Source of the DNA: JAOPZW01 sp963851295
GTDB taxonomy: Bacteria; Actinomycetota; Thermoleophilia; Solirubrobacterales; Solirubrobacteraceae
DNA: 64,000 bases
Assembly (NCBI GenBank): GCA_963851295.1
Contig: CAWKOS010000013.1
Coordinates: forward strand, 86,270 to 150,269
Reading direction: 5' to 3'
Position numbers and translations under genes: made by a program. Positions within the stretch are counted from its first letter, which is position 1, and each line of letters opens with the position of its first letter. This document shows positions 58,341 through 64,000 of this stretch, one piece after another. The notes below the pieces were generated by a model. The model was not told where the DNA came from. It saw only the letters and a list, made by a program, of their open reading frames with translations, and searched no databases.

Positions 58341-59522
58341 GTGTCCGCCACCGAACGTCCGATTCTGTTGACCGGTGCCACCGGCTTCGTCGGCATGACC
58401 GTGCTCGCACGGCTGCTGGCCGCCGGCCACGAGGTGCACTGCCTCGTGCGCGCCGCCGACGACGACGAGGCCGGCTCGCGCCTGCGCGCCGTGCTCGACC
58501 GCATCCAGGCGCCGGGGCGCGGGCGCGCCGTCGCCCTCGCCGGCGACCTGACCGCGCCGCGCCTGGGGCTCGGCGACCGCCATGACGAGGTCGCCGCGGG
58601 CGTGGGGACCGTCATCCACAGCGCCGCCTCGGTCTCCTTCGACCTGCCGCTGCACGAGGCGCGCGAGATCAACGTCGAGGGCACGCGCCGCGTGCTCGAC
58701 TTCGCGGCGGCCGTGCCCGGCCTGACGCGCGTGGCGTACATCTCGACCGCCTACGTGGCCGGCGACCGGCGAGGCACGGTCTACGAGGACGAGCACGGCC
58801 CCGCGCCGTTCCGCAACTCCTACGAGCGCTCCAAGCACGAGGCCGAGGCCGTCGTGCGCGCGAGCGACCTGCCGTGGACGATCGCCCGGCCGAGCATCGT
58901 CGTCGGCGAGAGCACGACGGGCTGGACGACCTCGTTCAACGTCCTCTACGGGCCGCTGCGCGCCTTCTCGGCCGGGGCCTACCCGGTGCTGCCCGCGCGC
59001 CGGCGCTCGCCGGTCGACGTCGTGTCGGTCGACTACGTCGCCGACGCGGTCGCCGCGCTGGCGCGCCACCCCGAGGCCGTCGGCGGCACCTTCCACCTGA
59101 CGGCGGGAGCGCAGGCGTCGAGCGTCGGGGAGATCATGGCGCTCGCCACCGGGCGCTTCGATCGCCCCGCGCCGCGCCTGGTGCCCCCGCGCCTGTACCG
59201 GCGGCTCGTGCACCCGCTGCTCCTGCGGCGCGTGGCGCCGTCGACGCGACGGGTGCTCGAGCGCAGCGAGGTCTACTTCCCGTACTTCGCGATGCGCCTG
59301 CGCTTCGACGACGCGCGTGCGCGCGCGCTGCTGGAGCCGATGGGGATCGCGCCGACGCCGCTGGGCGAGTACTTCGGGCGCATCATGGAGTTCGCGCGCG
59401 CCGCCCGCTGGGGCAAGCGGCCGCTGGACCGCGCGGCCGCGGTCGAGCTCGCGGGCGTCGCCGGCGAGGTGCGCTCGCCGGTGCTCAGCGGGCCGCGGGG
59501 CCCGGCTGCAGTGCCCGCCTGA
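58341..59522 (+). CDS. NAD(P)-dependent SDR reductase of the male-sterility/thioester-reductase type
   Basis: The protein has 393 residues from GTG 58341; the frame can be extended upstream but the family starts here. The Rossmann loop is GATGFVGMTVL, and the catalytic Tyr-x3-Lys is in YERSKHEAE. The C-terminal part (VDVVSVDYVADAVAALA, then TFHLTAGAQASS) matches extended SDR reductases acting on fatty acyl or isoprenoid substrates. The 3' end overlaps the convergent hydrolase gene by 38 bases. Confidence 0.85.
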   Translation: MSATERPILLTGATGFVGMTVLARLLAAGHEVHCLVRAADDDEAGSRLRAVLDRIQAPGRGRAVALAGDLTAPRLGLGDRHDEVAAGVGTVIHSAASVSFDLPLHEAREINVEGTRRVLDFAAAVPGLTRVAYISTAYVAGDRRGTVYEDEHGPAPFRNSYERSKHEAEAVVRASDLPWTIARPSIVVGESTTGWTTSFNVLYGPLRAFSAGAYPVLPARRRSPVDVVSVDYVADAVAALARHPEAVGGTFHLTAGAQASSVGEIMALATGRFDRPAPRLVPPRLYRRLVHPLLLRRVAPSTRRVLERSEVYFPYFAMRLRFDDARARALLEPMGIAPTPLGEYFGRIMEFARAARWGKRPLDRAAAVELAGVAGEVRSPVLSGPRGPAAVPA

Positions 59523-60186
59523 GGAAGCGCACGGCCGCGGCCGTCATCTCGCCGTCGTGCTGGATCGAGCGGTGATGGCCGCCCGGCAGCGCGATCAGGC
59601 GGCTGCCGGGCGCGGCGCCGTGCAGGTCGCGCGAGACGCCGATGGGGACCTGCTCGTCGCCCTCGGCGTGCATGAGCAGCAGGCGCTCTCCGAGGGCGGC
59701 GGCGGCCGCGCGCTCGTCGGCGGCGGCCAGCACGGCCTCGAGCCCCTGGCGGTCGGCGCGGAACTCGAAGCGGCCCTCGCGCAGCCCGCGCCCCAGCAGC
59801 TCCGCGCTCGCTGGGCAGACGGCGACGACGCCCGCCGCCCCGACGCGCCCGGCGGCCATCAGCGCCATGAAGCCGCCCATGCTCGAGCCGCGCAGGCCGA
59901 CCGGCCCCGGCGGCAGCAGGGCGGCCATGCTCGCCACGTCGTCGACGGCGCCCGCGCCCAGCGCGCCCTCGCTGGCGCCGTGGCCGCGCTGGTCGAAGGC
60001 GACGGCGGCCAGGCCGGCGCCGCGCAGCGCGCGGGCCACGTCGAAATGGTTCTCCTTGCACGAGCCGGCGCCGTGGAGCAGGACGACGCCCCCGGCGGCC
60101 GCCGGGCGCCCGGGCAGGAAGAGGGCGTAGGCGAGCCCGTCGCGGGTGCCCTGCTCCGCGGGCGGCTCGACGTGGACGGCGCGCAC
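59485..60186 (-). CDS. Alpha/beta hydrolase of the small esterase/lysophospholipase type
   Basis: A 233-residue alpha/beta hydrolase. The oxyanion region is VVLLHGAGSCKENHF, the nucleophile is the Ser in GLRGSSMGGFMALM, the acid lies in LLLMHAEGDEQVP, and the catalytic His is in LPGGHHRSIQHDG. The substrate is unknown. It starts at 60186, divergent from lysA, and its end overlaps the SDR gene. Confidence 0.88.
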   Translation of the reverse strand: MRAVHVEPPAEQGTRDGLAYALFLPGRPAAAGGVVLLHGAGSCKENHFDVARALRGAGLAAVAFDQRGHGASEGALGAGAVDDVASMAALLPPGPVGLRGSSMGGFMALMAAGRVGAAGVVAVCPASAELLGRGLREGRFEFRADRQGLEAVLAAADERAAAAALGERLLLMHAEGDEQVPIGVSRDLHGAAPGSRLIALPGGHHRSIQHDGEMTAAAVRFLRRALQPGPAAR

Positions 60187-60269
60187 GGCGCCAGACTCTA
60201 CGTGCCGACGAGTTACCTGGAGACCCGCGACCGGGCGAGGGCTTCCCGCGAAGTAGCCTTCCGCGCGCC

Positions 60270-61523
60270 ATGGCGGCCCAGCCCAGCCACGTCTACCCGC
60301 TCGGGAGCCGCATCACGGAGGCCGGGCACCTCGAGCTCGGGGGCTGCGACGCCGTCGACCTCGCGCGCGAGTTCGGCACGCCCGCCTACGTCGTCGTCGA
60401 GGACGACGTGCGCGAGCGCGCGCGGGCCTTCGTGGCCGCCTATGCGGCGCGCTGCGACGACTTCGAGGTCCACTTCGCCTCCAAGGCGTTTCCGTGCACC
60501 GCCGTGCTTGCGATCCTGCGCGACGAGGGCCTGGCCTGCGACGTCGCCTCCGGCGGCGAGCTGGCGATCGCCCTCAGGGCGGGCTTCGACCCGGCCCGGA
60601 TCCACCTACACGGCAACGCCAAGTCCGAGCGCGAGGTCGCCGAGGCGGTGGCGGCCGGCGTCGGCCACGTCGTGGTCGACAACCACACCGACATCGACCT
60701 GCTCGAGGCACTCGTCCCCGACGGCACCACCCAGCGCGTGCAGCTGCGCGTCGCACCGGGCATCAGCCCCGACACCCACCCGTCGATCTCCACCGGCGGG
60801 CCCAACACGAAGTTCGGCTTCGGCCTGCAGTCCGCGCCCGCCGCCATCGAGCGCCTCGACGCCTCCGACCGCCTCGAGCTCGAGGGCCTGCACCTGCACA
60901 TCGGCTCGCAGATCTACGACGTCGAGAGCTTTCGCACCGCCCTGGAGGCGATGGCCGGCCTGGCCACGCACGGGATGGTCAACCTCGGCGGCGGCCTGGG
61001 CGTCGCCTACGTCAACGCCGAGCACCCGCCCACGATCGAGGAGTACGTCGCCTCCAAGGTCGACGCCGTGCGCGACGTCATGGGCGCCGGAGTGCGGATC
61101 CTCGACGAGCCGGGCCGCGCGCTGGTGGCCAACTCGACGGTGACGCTCTACACGGTGCAGTCGATCAAGCGCAATGTCGACCTCTACGTGGCGGTCGACG
61201 GCGGCATGTCGGACAACCTGCGCCCGATGCTCTACGGCGCGCGCTACGAGGCGCAGATCGCCTCGCGCTTCGGCGGCGGCACCTACTGCCACCTCGTCGG
61301 CAAGCACTGCGAGTCGGGCGACCTCATCGTCCGCGACGCCGAGCTCGCGGACCCGCGCGTGGGCGACGTCGTGGTGACCCCGGCGACGGGCGCCTACGGC
61401 TACGCGATGGCCAACACCTACAACGGCGTCCCACGGGCGCCCGTCGTGATCGTCAAGGACGGCGACGCGCGGCTGGTAGTAAGACGTGAGACGTACGACG
61501 ACCTACTTTCGAGAGATGTCTGA
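60270..61523 (+). CDS. lysA: Diaminopimelate decarboxylase
   Basis: The 417-residue protein is a fold-III PLP decarboxylase. The PLP Lys is Lys72 in FASKAFPC. The substrate and PLP motifs HLHIGSQIYD, VNLGGGLGVAY, EPGRALVAN, VAVDGGMSDNLRPMLYGA and GKHCESGDLI follow in order. It makes lysine from meso-diaminopimelate. It is the first gene of a lysA-hom-thrC run, the order common in actinobacteria. Confidence 0.97.
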   Translation: MAAQPSHVYPLGSRITEAGHLELGGCDAVDLAREFGTPAYVVVEDDVRERARAFVAAYAARCDDFEVHFASKAFPCTAVLAILRDEGLACDVASGGELAIALRAGFDPARIHLHGNAKSEREVAEAVAAGVGHVVVDNHTDIDLLEALVPDGTTQRVQLRVAPGISPDTHPSISTGGPNTKFGFGLQSAPAAIERLDASDRLELEGLHLHIGSQIYDVESFRTALEAMAGLATHGMVNLGGGLGVAYVNAEHPPTIEEYVASKVDAVRDVMGAGVRILDEPGRALVANSTVTLYTVQSIKRNVDLYVAVDGGMSDNLRPMLYGARYEAQIASRFGGGTYCHLVGKHCESGDLIVRDAELADPRVGDVVVTPATGAYGYAMANTYNGVPRAPVVIVKDGDARLVVRRETYDDLLSRDV

Positions 61524-62739
61524 ACCCTTCGGCGTGGGCCTGCTGGGCCATGGGACGGTCGGGTCGGCCTTCGCGGCCCTGCTCGAGGAGCGCGCGGGCG
61601 AGGTCGAGGCGATCACCGGCCTGCGGCCCGAGCTGCGCGGGGTGCTGACGCGCTCGCGCGGCGACTTCGACGACATCCTCGCCGCCTCGGACCTGATCGT
61701 CGAGGTGATGGGCGGGCTGGACCCGGCGCGCGAGTACGTCCTGCGCGCGATGGCGGCCGGGCGCCACGTCGTCACCGCCAACAAGCAGCTGCTCTCCCAG
61801 CACGGCGAGGAGTTGTGGGGGGCGGCGCGCGAGCACGGGGTCCAGCTGCGCTTCGAGGGAGCGGTCGCCGGGGTCGTGCCCGTGATCCGCGTGCTCCAGG
61901 AGTCGCTGGCCGCCGCGCACGTCGACCGCCTGCACGGGATCGTCAACGGGACGACGAACTTCATCCTCACGCGCATGGCCGAGACCGGCGCCTCCTACGA
62001 CGACGCGCTGGCCGAGGCCCAGGCCCTCGGCTACGCCGAGGCCGACCCGACCGAGGACGTCAACGGCAAGGACGCCGCGGCCAAGATGGCGATCCTCGCG
62101 CGGTTGGCCTTCAACACGCCGGTGCACCTCGACCAGGTCCCTTACGAGGGCATCGAGCACATCACCGCCGACGACATGGAGTACGCGCGCGACCTCGGCC
62201 TGGGCCTGAAGCTGATCGGCACCGCCGAGCGCGTCCACGGCGGGCTGAGCGTCCGCGTCCACCCGGCCTTCCTCTACGGCGGCCATCCGCTGGCGAGCGT
62301 CAACGGCCCCTTCAACGCCGTGACCATCGAGTCGCAGGCGATCACCGAGATCACGCTCAGTGGCCCGGGCGCCGGCGGGCCGCAGACCGCGAGCGCGGTG
62401 CTCGGCGACGTCATCAGCGCGATGATCCCGCCGGCCTCGACGCCCGAGACGACCGACCGCCTGGACATCGTGCGCGACGTCGAGTCGGCTTTCTACCTGC
62501 ACCTCGAGGTCGCCGACCGGCCCGGCGTGCTGGCCCAGATCGCCCAGCTCCTCGGCCTGCAGGGCGCGTCGATCCGCTCGGTCGTGCAGAAGGGGCTGGG
62601 AGAGAACGCGCGCCTGGTGATGGTCACCCACCCGCTGCTGGAGTCGAAGTTCTACGCGGCGCTCGAGCTCATCGGCGGTTTGGACTTCATGCGCGGCCGG
62701 CCGCGCGCGATCCGCGTGATCGACGAGGAGTTCCTCTGA
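61516..62739 (+). CDS. hom: Homoserine dehydrogenase
   Basis: The 407-residue protein starts at ATG 61516, overlapping lysA by eight bases. The NAD(P) loop is GLLGHGTVGSAF. The catalytic region has TANKQLLSQHG, LRFEGAVAGVVPVIRVLQE and GIVNGTTNFILTRM, and a catalytic Lys in DVNGKDAAAKMAIL. A C-terminal ACT domain (residues about 330-407) starts FYLHLEVADRPGVLAQIAQLL, so allosteric control by threonine is likely. It converts aspartate semialdehyde to homoserine. Confidence 0.96.
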   Translation: MSEPFGVGLLGHGTVGSAFAALLEERAGEVEAITGLRPELRGVLTRSRGDFDDILAASDLIVEVMGGLDPAREYVLRAMAAGRHVVTANKQLLSQHGEELWGAAREHGVQLRFEGAVAGVVPVIRVLQESLAAAHVDRLHGIVNGTTNFILTRMAETGASYDDALAEAQALGYAEADPTEDVNGKDAAAKMAILARLAFNTPVHLDQVPYEGIEHITADDMEYARDLGLGLKLIGTAERVHGGLSVRVHPAFLYGGHPLASVNGPFNAVTIESQAITEITLSGPGAGGPQTASAVLGDVISAMIPPASTPETTDRLDIVRDVESAFYLHLEVADRPGVLAQIAQLLGLQGASIRSVVQKGLGENARLVMVTHPLLESKFYAALELIGGLDFMRGRPRAIRVIDEEFL

Positions 62740-63749
62740 TGGCCGGGCTCATCGAGCGCTACCGCGACCGCCTGCCCTTCGCCGCCGACGACCCCGTCGT
62801 CACCCTCCAGGAGGGCTCGACCCCGCTCGTCCACGCGCCGCGCGTCAGCGAGCAGGCCGGCGTCGACGTGTGGCTGAAGCTCGAGGGCGCCAACCCGACG
62901 GGCTCGTTCAAGGACCGCGGCATGACGTGCGCGGTGAGCGATGCGGTGCGCTCCGGCGCCGAGGCCGTCATCTGCGCGTCGACGGGCAACACCGCCGCCT
63001 CGCTCGCGGCCTATGCGGCGCGCGCGGGCATCGGCGGCGCCGTGATCGTGCCCGAGGGCAAGATCGCCGCCGGCAAGCTCGCCCAGGCGCTGATGCACGG
63101 CGCGCGCGTCGTCGCCCTGCGCGGCAACTTCGACGAGGCGCTCGCGCTCGTGCGCGAGCTCACCCGGCGCCACCCGATCGCGCTCGTCAACTCCGTCAAC
63201 CCGTATCGCCTGGAGGGCCAGAAGACGGCCGCCTTCGAGGTGCTCGAGGAGCTGGGCGAGCTCGACGCGCTCTGCATCCCGGTCGGCAACGCGGGCAACA
63301 TCACGGCCTACTGGAAGGGCTTCCGCGAGGCCGGCCACGCGCCGCGGATGCTCGGCTTCCAGGCCGCGGGCGCCGCTCCGCTCGTCCACGGCGCCCCGGT
63401 CGAGAAGCCCGAGACCGTCGCCAGCGCGATCCGCATCGGCAACCCGGCGCGCTGGGAGGAGGCGATGACTGCGGTCACCGAGTCGCGCGGGGCGATCGAG
63501 GCCGTCACCGACGAGGAGATCCTCACCGCCTACCGCCTCCTCGCGTCACAGGAGGGCATCTTCTGCGAGCCGGCGAGCGCCGCCGCGGTCGCCGGGCTCC
63601 TCAAGCACGGCGCCGCCGGGGCCTCGCGCGTGGTCTGCGTCCTGACCGGCCACGGGTTGAAGGACCCGCAGATGGCGCTCGAGCAGTCGGGCTCGGTCGT
63701 CCCGTGCGAGCCCGAGCTCGAGGCGGTCGAGCGCGCAGTGCTCGGCTGA
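62739..63749 (+). CDS. thrC: Threonine synthase
   Basis: The 336-residue protein starts on the stop codon of hom (TGATG). The PLP Lys is Lys58 in NPTGSFKDRG. Other family motifs are CASTGNTAASLAAYAARAG, PVGNAGNITAYWKGF, and the late CVLTGHGLKDPQ. It converts phosphohomoserine to threonine. A thrB gene would be expected next but is not visible in the remaining 251 bases. Confidence 0.96.
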   Translation: MAGLIERYRDRLPFAADDPVVTLQEGSTPLVHAPRVSEQAGVDVWLKLEGANPTGSFKDRGMTCAVSDAVRSGAEAVICASTGNTAASLAAYAARAGIGGAVIVPEGKIAAGKLAQALMHGARVVALRGNFDEALALVRELTRRHPIALVNSVNPYRLEGQKTAAFEVLEELGELDALCIPVGNAGNITAYWKGFREAGHAPRMLGFQAAGAAPLVHGAPVEKPETVASAIRIGNPARWEEAMTAVTESRGAIEAVTDEEILTAYRLLASQEGIFCEPASAAAVAGLLKHGAAGASRVVCVLTGHGLKDPQMALEQSGSVVPCEPELEAVERAVLG

Positions 63750-64000
63750 GAGGTCGCCTGCGCCGGCGGCGGTCGTGTTGCTGGCGGGCCCGGCGCTTGC
63801 GGCGGGCGGCGTCCTTGCCCGGCCGGGCGCGGGCGTGGCATCGCGGTCCGCAGGCGCTACTCCTTCGCGGCCTTGGTCCTGTGCCGGGCGCTCGAGCGCC
63901 GCTCTTCGCCTTGGTGCTCGGTCCGCTGGTCGCCGCACTCCGCCTTGGCGAGCCAACGGGTGCGCTGGCGGTCACCTCGCCGATGACTGTCGCTATCAGG
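63750..64000. other. Window-edge stretch after thrC, no gene assigned
   Basis: The final 251 bases hold no convincing complete gene. A minus-strand frame from the right edge to a TAG at 63857-63859 ends WLAKAECGDQRTEHQGEERR then a basic KAAKE-type tail. It could be the last residues of a minus-strand gene, but no family could be recognised. No homoserine kinase start is visible. Confidence 0.4.

Noticed and set aside
60187..60269. Threonine or lysine leader (attenuator or riboswitch) before lysA
   Set aside because: The 83-nt gap is too short and shows neither a Thr/Lys-rich leader peptide nor L-box sequence.
63546..63975. Overlapping minus-strand frames at the right edge
   Set aside because: They mostly overlap thrC and are Arg/Pro-rich low-complexity shadows; only an unassigned terminal fragment near the edge was kept as a note.

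Overview
The window is a very GC-rich actinobacterial chromosome segment. The gene content points to a soil actinobacterium of the Thermoleophilia/Solirubrobacterales type; this is an inference from style, not a marker-gene placement. The signs are many secreted Ala/Thr/Pro-rich hypothetical proteins, a cell-wall-binding-repeat lipoprotein, a PspA/PspAA and PspAB/HtpX envelope-stress set, two c-di-AMP riboswitches in front of peptidoglycan hydrolases, and many NTG starts fused to the preceding stop codon. There is no prophage, integrase, transposase or CRISPR array. It reads as ordinary chromosome with a few odd spots.

Layout. 0-11 kb: secreted proteins, tRNA-Thr, a PlsC-GpsA fusion, two ECF sigma modules (the second with an RskA-type anti-sigma factor), a rhomboid protease, a glycosyltransferase coupled to a BtuF-like protein, and a CBS/HlyC protein. 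11-15 kb: divergent fatty-acid oxidation genes (3-hydroxyacyl-CoA dehydrogenase and thiolase) around a palindrome, a GST-like protein and an AlkZ/YcaQ-like glycosylase. 15-18.4 kb: an OmpR-type two-component system between three small secreted proteins with His/Asp/Gly-rich tails. 18.5-28.9 kb: enolase-superfamily enzyme, DHA2 exporter, quinone oxidoreductase, flippase-like protein, XseA/XseB, GAF-GAF-GGDEF protein and a coupled pair of acyl-CoA dehydrogenases.

28.9-41 kb: secreted beta-propeller-like and RTX-like proteins, an amino-acid permease remnant, a Tat-exported amidase, a UvrA-like ATPase, an AraC/VOC pair, an alpha-glucan phosphorylase and a cell-wall-binding lipoprotein. Four single-base frameshifts, all of the insertion type, interrupt the RTX-like, UvrA-like and phosphorylase genes. 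40.5-50 kb: a c-di-AMP riboswitch and NlpC/P60 hydrolase, a CDP-archaeol-synthase-like protein, a leaderless periplasmic-binding-fold protein next to a TPR/SLOG-like/cyclase protein, Crp/Fnr regulator, deaminase, thioesterase, PspA-PspAA and a PAS/GAF histidine kinase.

50-64 kb: MarR regulator, a roughly 550-bp imperfect inverted repeat with a 56-bp tandem expansion in one arm, an ArsR/SRPBCC/ABM operon, an M20 peptidase, a phosphoesterase-PspAB-HtpX run, a second c-di-AMP riboswitch with an M23 peptidase, a reductase, a hydrolase, and the lysA-hom-thrC amino-acid operon.

Three genes (start positions 8597, 45722 and 54475 on the minus strand) appear to start at CTG inside the same six-base string CTGAGC, where the TGA is the stop of the upstream gene. 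The most unusual features overall are these CTG starts, the TPR/SLOG-like/cyclase with its binding-protein partner, the PlsC fusion to a degenerate GpsA domain, and the inverted-repeat element at 50.9-51.4 kb.
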